Assembly: GCA_964035575.1 (NCBI GenBank)
Contig: OZ037926.1
Coordinates: 434,001-498,000 of the forward strand
DNA from: Rhynchopus sp. YZ270_cl-10
Lineage: Eukaryota; Euglenozoa; Diplonemea; Diplonemida; Diplonemidae
DNA: 64,000 bases
Direction of reading: 5' to 3'
Shown: one piece after another, positions 1 to 10,568 of the stretch
Layout of the letters: each line of letters starts with the position of its first letter
How positions within the stretch are numbered: the first letter of the stretch is position 1
Program-made: the position numbers and the translations under genes
Notes under the pieces: model-generated
Told to the model about the DNA's origin: nothing
Databases searched by the model: none
Seen by the model: only the letters and a program-made list of their open reading frames with translations

Positions 1-641
1 TTCTGGCTGTTGTTATATCTGACAGTAGAATGCATTACACTACCGAGCTGTGACACAATGTTAAGGGTGCCTGTGCAAGGAATGACCCAGTTGAAAGGGC
101 CCATGCGTGAGAACAGTCTCTGGTACGTCCCCTCTTGTGGCAGTGTCAGGTACTCAGAAGGGTCAAAGTCCTCTGCAGGTCGAACAACAGGTCCGCCCTC
201 ACACTCCCACACAGCCATGATGCGAATAGCATTTACAGGATCCCAAGTGTTGGTATCGTAGTATAGTATTGACATCTCGCCATTTGCAGGATACGAAGCA
301 GTGTAGTTAGTATGTGTTCCCGCAAGTGACATGAGTTGGTAACCGTTGCTGTTGAGAAGATATACAACAGCATCGACTCGTGCAACATAGTTCAAGAAGG
401 TCATGCGAACTGTTCCCACACACTGAAAGCTCCAGCACTTCCGAAACAGCTTTTCTGTCCCCCGTGAGAATGAAGCATCCAAGGGTGACGACGATTCCGA
501 GCACGCAACAGGTGGGGCAGGTGTCGGAGGCGCTCGCGTATCGGGTGCTGGGGTTGGCGGAAGAGTCGGGAGGGCGGGCACGCCATTGGCAAGCGACAGC
601 GAGGAGACTGAGAGCAGCACGAGCACACGCATTGTGTACAT
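1..641 (-). CDS. Secreted protein, N-terminal part (runs off the left edge)
   Basis: An open frame with no stop runs from the ATG at 641 to the window edge (about 213 residues). It starts MYTMRVLVLLSVSSLSLANG, a signal peptide (the second Met, at 632, also fits as the start). A Pro/Thr-rich linker follows (PALPTLPPTPAPDTRAPPTP), then a globular part with paired Cys (KCWSFQCVG, WECEGG) and aromatic, beta-rich stretches (VVYLLNSNGYQL, MSILYYDTNTW). I do not recognise the domain; a beta-sandwich ectodomain is only a guess. A possible trans-splice acceptor (CTCAG) lies about 18 nt upstream of the first ATG. It is probably secreted or anchored at the surface. The C-terminus lies outside the window. 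Confidence 0.6.
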   Translation of the reverse strand, partial: MYTMRVLVLLSVSSLSLANGVPALPTLPPTPAPDTRAPPTPAPPVACSESSSPLDASFSRGTEKLFRKCWSFQCVGTVRMTFLNYVARVDAVVYLLNSNGYQLMSLAGTHTNYTASYPANGEMSILYYDTNTWDPVNAIRIMAVWECEGGPVVRPAEDFDPSEYLTLPQEGTYQRLFSRMGPFNWVIPCTGTLNIVSQLGSVMHSTVRYNNSQ

Positions 642-1433
642 GAGGGAGGGATGGTCCTGAGTGGGGTATGATGTTGTGTAGTGTGGTGTGGGTTGAGTGA
701 CGCCTGGAGTCAGAGAATCGCTGGCTATGGCTGCCAGGGACGCAACTAGACGCGGAATACGCTCAACAACAGTCAACATAATAATACGATAGCCCACTTT
801 TCAACTTACCTTCCTTCACCCCCCTGTAAGGGCAACCGTAGGTGAAGTAAGGTATAGTATTGAAATCGATGTGGGGGGGGAGTAAAGGGTCAATTTTACA
901 AAACCAGATTTTGAGGGAAAAAATAGCCGAAAATGGGCCCCACGTATAAGGAACCGGGCTCATATTTCTCAAAATTTAAGTGGTCAAAAAATTGTCCAAT
1001 TTTCGAGATTGACCCCACCACTGCACGGGCGGATCCCAAAAATGCAAATAAGGACCCTTTTTCAACTTACCTTCCTTCACCCCCCTGTAAGGGCAACCGT
1101 AGGTGAAGTAAGGTATAGTATTGAAATCGATGTGGGGGGGGAGTAAAGGGTCAATTTTACAAAACCAGATTTTGAGGGAAAAAATAGCCGAAAATGGGCC
1201 CCACGTATAAGGAACCGGGCTCATATTTCTCAAAATTTAAGTGGTCAAAAAATTGTCCAATTTTCGAGATTGACCCCACCACTGCACGGGCGGATCCCAA
1301 AAATGCAAATAAGGACCCTTTTTAATTTGTTCTCTTGAAATGTGTAATTTCATGTTTTCGCGAAAAAAAATAACAACTGATCCTACAAGGGTTGAAGGAA
1401 GGTGGTTGAAAACAACAAGAACAACAAGAACAA
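642..1433. other. Intergenic stretch with tandem repeat
   Basis: No gene seen. 642-800 is the probable 5' flank of the secreted protein gene. 801-1322 is a two-copy tandem repeat (own entry). 1323-1433 is AT-rich and plain. Confidence 0.5.
801..1322. repeat. Tandem duplication, two copies of a 261-bp unit
   Basis: 801-1061 and 1062-1322 are nearly identical head-to-tail copies. Each begins TCAACTTACCTTCC, holds an imperfect inverted repeat (CTTACCTTCCTTCACC with GGTGAAGTAAGG), and ends in a block containing GACCCCACCACTGCACGGGC. That last block is related, in inverted orientation, to sequences inside the TIR elements at 8839-9861 and 48978-49725 (GTGGTGGGGTC and flanks), so the unit is probably a fragment of that element family that duplicated recently. 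Confidence 0.8.
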
Positions 1434-1964
1434 CTAATTGCTAGGAAAAAGCGGGGTGTGCTGTGGAAAACTCTGGACGATTATCGAAACCACCGTAGCA
1501 TCTTGGTCATTTGTTGGAGGTGCTGATGCGCCTGGTGTGATCGATGTGTTGTAGTCTGTGCATTCTGTGTTCCTTCCGCACTGCTCCAACGACGACGACA
1601 ATGTGGGGAGCCTGTGGACAAAAACGAGCTGGGACACGCCGAGCCTGCCGAGCCGACGTCCAACAACGCTATCGTCCAGATGGTGCTGGACGAAGGGGAC
1701 AGCCCCTCTTCTTGAACATTTCAGATGCTGGCGTCTCAGTGGGTCTGGCAGCGTACGAAGAGCGTTAGCATACCTGCAGAAGAGCAGAATGCTGGGCGTG
1801 TTGTAGATTATTTCTACAGGATGGAGTTCCACATCACACCCCGTTTTTTTTCCGATAGCAATTACTTGTTTTTTGTTAACTTCACATATTTTCAGCATAC
1901 GACTACACAACTTTGGAAAAAGCTGTTCATACCCCACTTCACACACCACCTCTCTGCCCGCACG
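1434..1964 (-). other. Open frame directly after the lipase stop, possible 3' exon(s)
   Basis: After the lipase TGA (1967-1965) the same frame stays open to 1434 (about 176 residues) with no convincing ATG at its head. It holds Cys-containing stretches (EQCGRNTECTDYNTS) and a good donor-like site in mRNA sense (TCTGCAG then GTATGC, near 1777). It could be a 3' UTR, an alternative C-terminal exon set of the lipase, or a decayed gene. I recognise no domain. Confidence 0.2.
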
Positions 1965-4900
1965 TCATGCAGCGGACCGCTGCCTCTCCCTGACACCGAT
2001 GTTGGAGAGGAGGTGGAGGGCTTGGGTGGTTTGCTCGAAGTCACGCTCGAGTGCGTCGCTGTCGCGGCGGCGCAGCTTTTGGAGGGCAGAGCGGCAGAGC
2101 CACTCGTCTGTGGTGCAGCGGAGGAGCGTGGCTGCGTGGTGGAGGCGGAGGGCTGCGGTGTCCTCCTCGAGGGACAGTGCGTCGGACATATCGTCGACGG
2201 CAGCAAGCAGACGCAGCTGGCCCGCTATCAGCGCACCACGCGACTCCTGCTCGCACTGCAGCGCACGGAACGCCCGCGCCTCGCCCACCACCAGGTTGTG
2301 CCGCCCAGCCACCTCCAACGAATGCCCCTTCCCGCGCACCTCACGGAACTTAAACGCCACCCGCGCCGCCGCCTCACCCTTCAGCAACGCCTTGCGCTTC
2401 GTCGTCTCCCGATAGATCACCTTCTCCACCAGCAACGCCTCCCGCCCGGTGGGCCCGCCCAACGACGTCAGCGGCGCCAGCTCCACTGCTCCGCTGTCCC
2501 CTTCGTCGTCAGGCCCGATGCGGCAGGACCACCCCCGCTCGCGCTTCTGCAGCACTGCGGGGCTTGCGCGGCGTGGCACCTTAGCGACCTTCCATCCACC
2601 GTTCTGCCCCTTGACGAGGGGAGGCGGTGGGAGCATCAACATCGCTGTCTGGGGGGTGCGTGCCCTGGTCTCGATGGGTGGGAGGAGCAGGGTCTTGGCG
2701 CCTGCAGGGGCCGTGCTGATGTGCCGCGTCTGCAGCGGGGCGAGGAGTGGGGTGGGCTTTGGTGTGGGCTGCAGAAGCGAGAGCGTGGTGCGCATGCGTG
2801 CTGCCACGGGGTGCGGGCCGAGCCAGGCGAGGAGCTCTGCAAGCCGCTGTCCTGCATCGTGCACAGCGGAACGTTCCTTTGGCGTGACGGGGAGCTGATG
2901 CGCTGCGAGGAGCAGGTTGTGCAGGCAGACCACCGCCGTCACCGCCTTCGCGAGCTGCGCGCACGGCACCACAACGTCACCTGGCTTCACCCCACGCGAT
3001 GCCTGCGAGCCGCCAACCTTCACACCCACACGGCCCCTTGCAACACCCGACACCACTGCAGCAGCACCGTCCACCCGCACCTCCTCACCCACCACAAACG
3101 ACGCTGCAGTACGACGCAGATGCACCGGAAGACATCCAACCCTCTCATCCGTCTCCAGCAACACACCCACCCGCCCTCGCGCATGCCCCACCACACGCCC
3201 GGTCTCACCCGATGCCGTCTGCACCTCAGTGTTGACCGGGAAGAGCTGCGCCGCCCTCCGCGTCAGGTCTGCCAGAAACACATACTCATGAGACAGCTTC
3301 AGATGCTCCGCTGCCGCAAGCGCAGCAGACAACGCATCCCTCCTTGCGCCTGCCGCGAGATACACTGCAGAGAGGTTTGCGTATGTCTCGGTCCCTGGCG
3401 CGGTCTGCACTGCACGCTTTAGGTCTGCGAGGGCGTTGACGTGCGAACCTAATCTTCTGTAGACACATGCTTTGTTGTTATAGGCCAAGGCAACATGGTG
3501 GCGGAGCACTGCACCGTAGAAGGGGAAGTCACGCTCCGCTTGTTTGAGCGCTACTATAGTGGCGCGGAGGAGCTGGAGGGCGACGTCTGAGTTCATACCA
3601 ACATCACGACAGGCGATGCAGTGCGCGGCAGCGAGACGCCCTGTCTGCGCAACCACCTCCGACGCATCAAGCACACCGTCACGCCACAGCTGCATCCTGC
3701 GCTCCTGCAGCCCTGCATCCGCCGCTAGCTTCGCATTCACCCCCGCCTCCCCCACAGGATGCATCTGCCCCATCCCCGCCTCCACCTCCACATCCAACCC
3801 CTCTGCAGCCGCCCTCCTCTCTCTGAACCTCCCCAGCTCCTCCCGCACCTCGAGATCCACCATCTCAACGGGACGCTCCACAGCATACCTCCTCTGCACC
3901 ACAGCCTTGCACCCTGCAGCCGCAGTTAACGATGTGACGTATGCGACGATGCTGTGGTCCGCAATACTAGATGCCCCAATGTGTTTCAGTTGTGCTGAGA
4001 GGGTGTGAAGCTGTTCGATATGAGATGTAATTTCTGTAGAGGAAGAGCCATTTAAGAGAAGCAGTGGGCATCCATAGGCCACAAAGCGTTCGGCATGCTG
4101 CCACGCCCTCTGCGGAACCCCTGCCACATCAAAACCCAACCTCGTAAAAACCTGCGCAGAAGCTCTCGCTGCCCCCGAACCTAACACCCGAGGTACAATA
4201 TCATATCCATTTACGAAGCATCTATGCACTGCAATGCCTGCCAGCATATCGCGCGCCTCCCATTGCCTGCAGCACCATATCTTTGGTGCGCCAAACGTGG
4301 TGACATTAATAGGCACGACACCAAATGGGTTTTGGGTATGCAACAGCAGGGAGAGCAGAACGGCAGCACCTCCAAAGACAGAGTGGCCAGAGATGGTCAG
4401 AGAGGTAACCCCAGGGGGACCACGTCTGCAAAAGGAGGTCAGCACGTCATATGCATCGCGCGCATGCCTAAGACAACCACCATGAACATTGTACGCCGTA
4501 CCCCCTGCACGCAACGGCATTGGAACAAAGCTGTTCCCGCGCACAACATCTGCCGGTACAGCATTCCCACCCAAAGCAATATGAAGACACCCTCCTGCAG
4601 AAGTCACCAACACGCCCAGGTCAGAGGAGGAGGGGGAGGAGGAGGGTACCCCATCCAGCCCCGGGAGCCTGCCATACGAGGCTAGTGCCTCGAGAAGGTT
4701 TGCGCCTACGACGGCGTCTGCAGGGTCGAAGTGGAGGAGTTCGTGCTGAAGGGGAGAGAGAGAGAGAGAGAGGGGGGATAGGGTGGTGTGTGGATATGAG
4801 GATTCAAAAAAAAAAGTCCCGTTGGGAAGGGGGGGGTGTGATGTGAGTGATGCAATCTTGGAATGGGCGTTTGAATTCCCAAGAAGATGAAATCTAAGCC

Positions 4901-5207
4901 CTCTTGTGTTTTTAGCATCAACCTTCCACCTGATTTTTACCTCGCGTATAGGCGTCGTACAGGCTACGGTCCTATCCGCGCCTATCCGCGGGGGTAAAAA
5001 AATCAGGTGGACCTTGAAAGAAAAAGAAATTCGGTGGGAAAACACATAAATTGCGTATATGAGGGTTGGGGGGGGGGGATAGCATCTTCATACCTCAGAG
5101 TGCAGGTGCTCTGATATGTCCACTAGAGCTTCTTCGCAGAGAGCACGGGTGCCGCCTGCAGCTGCCGAGAGCAGGCAGGATACGACATCGGCAGAGGTCA
5201 CCTGCAT
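1965..5207 (-). CDS. Class 3 lipase-domain protein with TPR-like repeats
   Basis: Two exons, 5207-5094 and 4745-1965, joined in phase 0 across a 348-nt GTATGA...TTCAG intron; product 964 aa. The N-terminal third is a class 3 (Fungal_lipase) alpha/beta hydrolase: VHGG before the core, a nucleophile elbow GHSVFGGA with Ser160, TFGAPK, Asp220 in NGYDIVP and His302 in DHSIVAY, so the Ser-Asp-His triad can be placed. The elbow has one extra residue relative to the usual GHSLGG. Helical TPR-like repeats follow (LAYNNKACVYRRLGSHVNAL, ETYANLSAVYLAAGA), then two short beta modules (TGRVVGHARGRVGVLL, GEEVRVDGAA), a Pro-rich linker and a basic helical tail. There is no signal peptide, so it is probably cytosolic, with an acylglycerol or phospholipid substrate; the exact substrate is unknown. 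Another upstream ATG (5215) stops after five codons, which supports the start at 5207. Confidence 0.75.
4886..4919 (+). repeat. Small hairpin, CTAAG class, in the lipase intron
   Basis: Outer stem GATG/CATC, inner stem CTAA/TTAG, loop region GCCCTCTTGTG. It lies just beside the intronic TIR element, and is one of the few copies inside a gene. Confidence 0.55.
4926..5010. mobile_element. 85-bp TIR element (MITE/introner-like) inside the lipase intron
   Basis: Ends are perfect inverted repeats (CCACCTGATTTTT / AAAAATCAGGTGG), with inner GC-rich repeats (CGCGTATAGGCG, CGCGCCTATCCGCG). It is flanked by a 5-bp direct repeat ACCTT (4921-4925 and 5011-5015). It does not itself supply the splice sites of the 348-nt intron. 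Confidence 0.8.
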
Positions 5208-5920
5208 AGCTTCATGGTAGAGGGGGGATCTCTTGTTGGGGGTTTGAATGAGTGTTTATGAAGATTTTGATGTGTTTGCTCTTAGGGGTGGAGATGAAAG
5301 AAGAATGGAACGAATAAAGAAACAAAAAAAAACGGTATAAAAGCACAATGAACAACTGAATAGGGGGATGGATGGGGATAGTGTACGTCTCGGGGAACCA
5401 AAAAAACAAATCTGTTGAAGTGGTATTTTAGGAAGGAAACGAGATGCTATTTCTGTGATACCAAAAAAAAGGGGGGGATTTTGGATGTTCTTTCCGCGTT
5501 GTGTTTTCTTTTTTTTTTTTTTGAAATCGACAAAATCGCTTTGCACTAATACTGAGTAAAAAACCCCTGTCTCAAATGTCGGCTGAAGCCTATGTACTAC
5601 AGAACAGAGCTGATCTTTGCGCTCGGCTTTTCCCGCAAATTTTCGGATATTTTTTTTTTTTACACTCATTTTTTTTTTGGATTGGGCTAAAGTTTTTTTT
5701 CCCCAGCGGAAACTTGCCCAAGGGAAAAAAAAAGGAGGAAAAAAAAAATCCAAAAATTCATGTTCTCGCGCTCGCTTAGGATCATCCCTGCTGCAGAAAA
5801 GTATGTATTTTTTTTTTTGTTGTTGTGTTTGAATCACATTGCATTGATAATAGAGTGAATGGCTGGAGGTGGTTCCAAAAAAAAGTAGCACAGGGTAGAG
5901 GGTAGTGGGAGTAAGGTTGA

Positions 5921-5950
5921 TGAGTAAACGCCTCTTAGGACGCAGTCACC
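5921..5950 (+). repeat. Small hairpin, AACGCCTCT class
   Basis: TGAGTAAACGCCTCTTAGGA followed by CGCAGTCACC. The core AACGCCTCT...GGACGCAG matches the copies at 26529 and 58953; the outer stem is poor here. Confidence 0.5.
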
Positions 5951-5967
5951 GGGAGAAAAAAAAAAGT

Positions 5968-6006
5968 TTGACTTGAAATACAAAGCACTCTCGTGACAGT
6001 GTACCT
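5968..6006 (+). repeat. Small hairpin, TACAAAG class
   Basis: TTGAAATACAAAGCACTCTC then GTGACAGTGTACC. TACA pairs with TGTA around the CTCTCGTG core. It sits 18 nt after the 5921 copy. Confidence 0.6.
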
Positions 6007-6024
6007 AAAAAAAAGGATTGGATA

Positions 6025-6058
6025 GATGAACGTAAGCCCCACAGTGCTATTGTCACCT
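6025..6058 (+). repeat. Divergent small hairpin, CTAAG class
   Basis: AGATGAACGTAAGCCCCACA, then GTGCTATTGTCACCT. It keeps the ends of the class (AGATGA...TCACCT), but the inner stem is degraded. Confidence 0.35.
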
Positions 6059-6067
6059 TAAAAAAGA

Positions 6068-6101
6068 GTGCAAAGGCCTCACCGTTCAGACGCAGGTACT
6101 G
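6068..6101 (+). repeat. Small hairpin, AACGCCTCT class
   Basis: AGTGCAAAGGCCTCACCG then TTCAGACGCAGGTACT; outer stem AGTGC/GGTACT with one mismatch. Confidence 0.5.
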
Positions 6102-6480
6102 AAGGAAAAAAAAAATATTGATGTGATGAGGGCGCTGTTTCTTTGGCGCGTTTGCATGGAATAGAGGGGTGGGGGCAACCCCCACCCACCGAGGGGGTGG
6201 CCAAAGCAAGACGCGGCGCAATTGAAGGGCCGGAGATGGTGAAAAACGATCGGGGCCCCAAAGAGATACACGATACAAAAAAAAAAAAATGCATTGAGAG
6301 CTTTAGTGGGGAAGCTTAGTGGGTATGTTCCTACCATGATGGTGTCGTGTTCGTAACTATGTTGGTCCTATTGTACAATTGTGAATGCCAAAACAATTTT
6401 GACGTCAAATTGGAAGAGGAGAACCCTCAGAACACTACGTGGAGAGGAAAAAAAAAAAACGTTTTGTGAACTTTTGGAAA

Positions 6481-6548
6481 GTGGAGATTTGCACAAAAAC
6501 TGTGGCAACACAACTGAGGCAACTACACTACTCCAAGAATTTATCAAA
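6481..6548 (-). repeat. AGTGTAGTTGCC repeat, inverted copy
   Basis: The reverse complement reads GGAGTAGTGTAGTTGCCTCA ... GTGCAAATCTCCACTTTC, nearly the same as the copies at 29839 and 31018. It is the only clear copy in this orientation. Confidence 0.6.
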
Positions 6549-7829
6549 AAAAAAAATGGACCACGAAAATACCATACATTGCGGGGTTTTTTTTTAGAGT
6601 ACCCAGAACCCAGTTTTTCCCCCCCTTCTCAAACACAGCACACAAGGATAAAACGATTTTGAAGAATATAAAAAAAAACAAAACAAAACAAAAAAAACAA
6701 AGCATGCAGACAACCTGATTTTCCTGGCGTAGCTGTATCGCGCGTGGTATCGCTGATTGAGGGTAATTGAGGGTGGGTCATACAGCAAGCACCTCCTCAA
6801 TCCTGAGGAGCGCCTGCTGTGTTCCTGTATCTATGTAGATTTGCTAGCCAACAGGTGGGCAGAGTTTTTGTATAAGTATTATAGTGGGTGGGGTTCATTT
6901 TGTGCAACACAAGCATAAGGACCACATGCAACCCACACTGGTACATTTTAACCCCCCCTTTTCAGTAGTAAACGGTACCTTTTTTCTTCCTCGTTGCGTT
7001 CTTTTTCTTCTTCTTCATCGCCTACGGTATTGTGTCCGCATAGGCTTGAGTTAGTAGTGATTGCAGTTTTTTTGCCAAAAACTGTGCAAAAAAAAATGTC
7101 CTTAATTTGTGTAGACAGTCTTACGCTTTATGGTTTGATATTTTTTGTTTTGTAATCAACAGTAGCCCCAACTCGGGGTTGTTGCGCACAATAGCATCGT
7201 TTTGTTTTAAAGTGTGTGGATACCGCTCTTCGTGATAGTCACTGATAGACAATGTCCGTCAAACAACCTCAGATGAGCCCAATGTAGTCATCTCGAGAAA
7301 AAAATTAGGAAAATCTGACAAGAGTCAGACTCCATACAGACAGGGGCAGCCTCACAGCTGTCGCTTCCCTTTTTATCTCAGTTTCGTGGAATACCGTTGT
7401 GTGGTATAATAAAACTGTAGTTGTTGATGCAGGCACCTCCGACTGACCCACATACGATGCCAGCCATCCGGATGAAAGCAACGTACCCTGGCTAATACAA
7501 CCAAGTTTTCAAAAATGAAATAAAATGAAAGCGACACTGGTATTAAGAAAGCCCACGAGAGACCAAAACATATACCTGAGGGTGAAGATAAGGCATTGTA
7601 TGACATAGACAATACAGAATAAAAAAAAATGTGGTTCAGTGGGTTTTTCTCTCTGGCACATGTGGAAGTTCGGTAAAAAAAAAAAAACGACAAAGAATAA
7701 ATAGTACAGAATAAAAATGAAAATGTGCCACAATTCGTACAACACATCTATACAGGGTTGTTACCGTTTCAAAAATTTTATACAAACTCATACACTTACT
7801 ACTCTAGCAAACAGTAAGCAATTAAAGCT

Positions 7830-7932
7830 TGACTTGAAAATGTGCAAAGCCCTCTTGTGTGACGTTGTACCTCTTGCCTGACGACACCCCCGAACCCATT
7901 CAGTCCCTACATCCATTTCGAGGTTTCCATCA
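7830..7932 (+). repeat. TACAAAG-class hairpin with longer repeat body
   Basis: Begins TTGAAAATGTGCAAAGCCCT, has GTTGTACCTC as the closing arm, and goes on into a body with CAGTCCCTACATCCATTTCG that is also found at 14425, 35039 and 59128. It looks like a diverged copy of a SINE-sized repeat. Confidence 0.5.
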
Positions 7933-8508
7933 AAATTCGAGGTTCAATCTGATATGCCCTCCACCCGCCTCTCAGAACGGGAATCATTGGTGACAGGTTT
8001 GTTACGTCTATGTGATGCAGGTTCCGGGATAGGGGAAAAGAGAAAAAAAACTAAGATTAACGTGAGCCTTGAAAAGACCCCCCTACCCCGTCCCATTCCC
8101 CATGGTTGCAACCCCCTATACCCGACCTATGCACATGCCATGACATAACAAGCACACTTGACAAGCAGTAATCGGAAACCCTTTGTGCATGTGACTGCGC
8201 TTGTGCCATGTGCTTGTCATAGTATGACAAGTGTAGTGTAGTCGTGTATAAAAATAGAAACTTAACACTCATCACACGATAAAACCCATGGGAGACAGGT
8301 TGTGAAACGCACCACACCTCGACCTGTTTGGTGAGGAGTGGCTCTGCAGCGCGGTTCGTCCGCAAAGTAACCGCAAAGTGTGTTCAAAATGCTTTTGTTT
8401 CTATTTCCTCCTTCATTTCATGAGGTGACACAAGAAAAAAGTATATTCAAATAGCAGCAAACTGGGAATGAGTTTTTAAAACAAAAAACAAAAACAAAAA
8501 AAATCTGT

Positions 8509-8541
8509 AAGATGAAATATGCCTCATGCACACACATCGTT
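8509..8541 (+). repeat. Small hairpin, AAGATG/CATCTT class
   Basis: AAGATGAAATATGCCTCATG then CACACACATCGTT; outer stem AAGATG/CATCGTT-like, inner TGC/GCA. Confidence 0.55.
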
Positions 8542-8838
8542 ACCACTTTCGTTATCGAAAACAAAAAGGGTCGCTCTTTCCGTTCGCCCAAAGCACCCCC
8601 CTCAATACAGCTTTGTGCCATTGTAAAAAGATCCCCTCTTTTTTCCTTCTTTTCTTTTCGTTCTAAGAGAGAGAGAGAGATGTGCACTGAAAAGCGCGCA
8701 ACCATCCGAAGCAAAACGTTCACAAAGACGGAACAACGTCGCTCTCGACCTGCACATTATCTTATATTCACACACCCCCACTCCACCCCCCTTTCCCCCC
8801 TTCCCAATTTTTAGAACAAAAGAAATTTATTTCATTTA

Positions 8839-9861
8839 GGGTAGCACAATTAAAAACCTTGTTTAGTGTCCCACCGCTCCCCAAAAATCTGTTCGCACGC
8901 ACGCAAAAAAAAAATAACTAGTCAAAAAAAAATAATTTTCCCCTCACCTATTTTGCCCTCTTTTCGGGCTATTTCCTAACTCTGGGGCGTTTTGTTGCAT
9001 TTCCGAGCCAATCCCGGCTTGTGGTGGGGTGTATACGGAAAAATGGACAAAATTTTAGTGACTTAAATTTTCGCAAAATATGAACCCATACTCGTAAACA
9101 AGGGTCATTTTCAGGAAAATTCGGAAAATTCCGACATTTGGAAGCAATTTTTTCCCCTGAAAAAACAGTGGGTTTTCAGCCCCAAAACATACCGCGATTG
9201 GAATTTCCGGAATCCGTCCGCGCTGTGGTGGGGTCACTTTGCCGAAATGGCCAAATTCTTGGTTTTGGTCAAAATCCATGTAGGGTAAAGAGGGCCAAGG
9301 TAAATCCCACAACCAGATTTTCTCTCCCTGATGCTGACGTCTTGAAACATGAAAATGCGCGAAAACACCGACATTTGCATTTCCGGAATCCGTCCGTTCT
9401 GTGGTGGGGTCAATTTGCCGAAATGGACAAGTTCTTGGTTTTGGTCAAAACCCGTCAGTGTAAGGTAAAGGGGGCAAGTGTTTGCTGACAGAAGTGCCCT
9501 ACCTACCTTCCCCCTTAGGCGAAAAAAAAGTGCGGCAACCGGGCAAATCTAGTCGGTAAAAAAAGTGCGGCATTTCCAAAATCTCAAATCGTCATTTTTG
9601 GAGGCAGATTTAGGAAATAGCCGGCTGGGGTGCGCGCTTTTTTTTTTTTTTTTTTTGGATGCGCGCTTTTGTGGCACGGGCTTTTACACTCGCGGAGGCC
9701 CTCCGAGACTTCGTCTCGGAGGGCACGTCCGTCCTGACTTCAACCTACCAACCATAGAAATTATTTTTTTTGTAGTTGTGTCCCAATTATTTTTTTTTTT
9801 TGGATTTCCAAAAATCTGTTCGCGCGCAGGACACTAAACAATATTTTTAATTGTGCTACCC
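8839..9861. mobile_element. 1023-bp TIR DNA element, non-autonomous
   Basis: 33-bp inverted ends (left GGGTAGCACAATTAAAAACC...GTGTCC, right its complement) with about two mismatches, flanked by TTA at 8836-8838 and 9862-9864. A 3-bp TTA duplication and a GGG terminus fit the PIF/Harbinger pattern, but that family call is tentative. No transposase is seen. Inside are two related blocks with GTGGTGGGGTC (about 9222 and 9402) and a perfect 12-bp-arm hairpin GCCCTCCGAGAC/GTCTCGGAGGGC at 9703-9729. It shares internal sequence with 48978-49725 and 801-1322. Confidence 0.8.
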
Positions 9862-9871
9862 TTACGTATTT

Positions 9872-9926
9872 GGTGCTCCGGGAGGGGTCAATATTGACAC
9901 GTCGTTGACCGATTTCCGAGAGCACC
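9872..9926. repeat. 55-bp repeat with GGTGCTC/GAGCACC ends
   Basis: GGTGCTCCGGGAGGGGTCAA ... CCGAGAGCACC. A second copy lies at 27074-27139 with an internal 10-12 bp duplication (AGGTCGCCGAC / AGGTCGTTGAC). No clear target duplication. Confidence 0.6.
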
Positions 9927-10062
9927 GTTCTAAAAACACCCTTTCCCTACTGACACTTCATATAAAAGACACAAAAAGAAGCATTTAATTCAAACAAGTT
10001 TTTTTTTTTTTGGAAGATGAACTCAAGGCGATGCTTAGCCAACCCTTAACAAAATATACACA

Positions 10063-10090
10063 ATGCAAACGTCTCTGGACGCAAGACACT
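10063..10090 (+). repeat. Small hairpin, AACGCCTCT class
   Basis: AATGCAAACGTCTCTGGACG then CAAGACACT; the core matches the 26529 copy. Confidence 0.45.
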
Positions 10091-10361
10091 AATGCACAGC
10101 CACAGAAACACAAAACACTCGGCGAAAAAAACAACAGGATTTAAACAAACGGAACAGGGTTAACAAAACAAAAAAACAACAACAACAACACACACAATAA
10201 ACACACTATGGGCAATGGCTCGCTCGTAGGAACTACCCATATTTGCTTTCAAATACACGCTCTCTCAAAAAAAAAGGAATTGAAACATGCACACCAAAAA
10301 AAAAAATACACGAATTACCCTATCTGATTTCACACATTCAACAAAAAAAAACGATATTTGA

Positions 10362-10393
10362 AAGATGAAATGCGCCACGTGCACACACATCTT
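10362..10393 (+). repeat. Small hairpin, AAGATG/CATCTT class
   Basis: AAGATGAAATGCGCCACGTG then CACACACATCTT. Outer stem AAGATG/CATCTT is perfect; inner GC/GC with a CCACGT loop. Confidence 0.6.
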
Positions 10394-10568
10394 ACACAAT
10401 AAAAATACAGGAAAATAAAAAAAAGGCCTCCTGACATCACAAAACCTTTGGGTGGGGAGAAAAAGGGTGGGGGGATGAATTGCGATGCAACATTATTTTT
10501 TTTTCCATTATTATTTGCCTCTTTTTCACTTCCCTCCCTCCCCACTCTTGTCATATTTTGAAGAAAAA

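Larger units (their letters stand above)
5208..10568. other. 5.4-kb intergenic repeat region
   Basis: I see no gene on either strand; open frames here are short and driven by A/T homopolymers. Contents: hairpin repeats (5921-6101, 7830-7932, 8509-8541, 10063-10090, 10362-10393), an inverted copy of the AGTGTAG repeat (6481-6548), the TIR element 8839-9861, and a 55-bp repeat at 9872-9926. 8147-8217 carries a 9-bp inverted repeat, ACAAGCACA/TGTGCTTGT. The rest is low complexity. Confidence 0.6.

Noticed and set aside
1725-3422. 565-codon + frame opposite the lipase gene
   Set aside because: Arg/His/Leu-rich shadow of the coding strand; the minus frame has the lipase triad.
8147-8217. ACAAGCACA/TGTGCTTGT inverted repeat as a member of the hairpin family
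   Set aside because: It lacks the CTCTCGTG core and the nested stem layout, and its arms are 50 bp apart.
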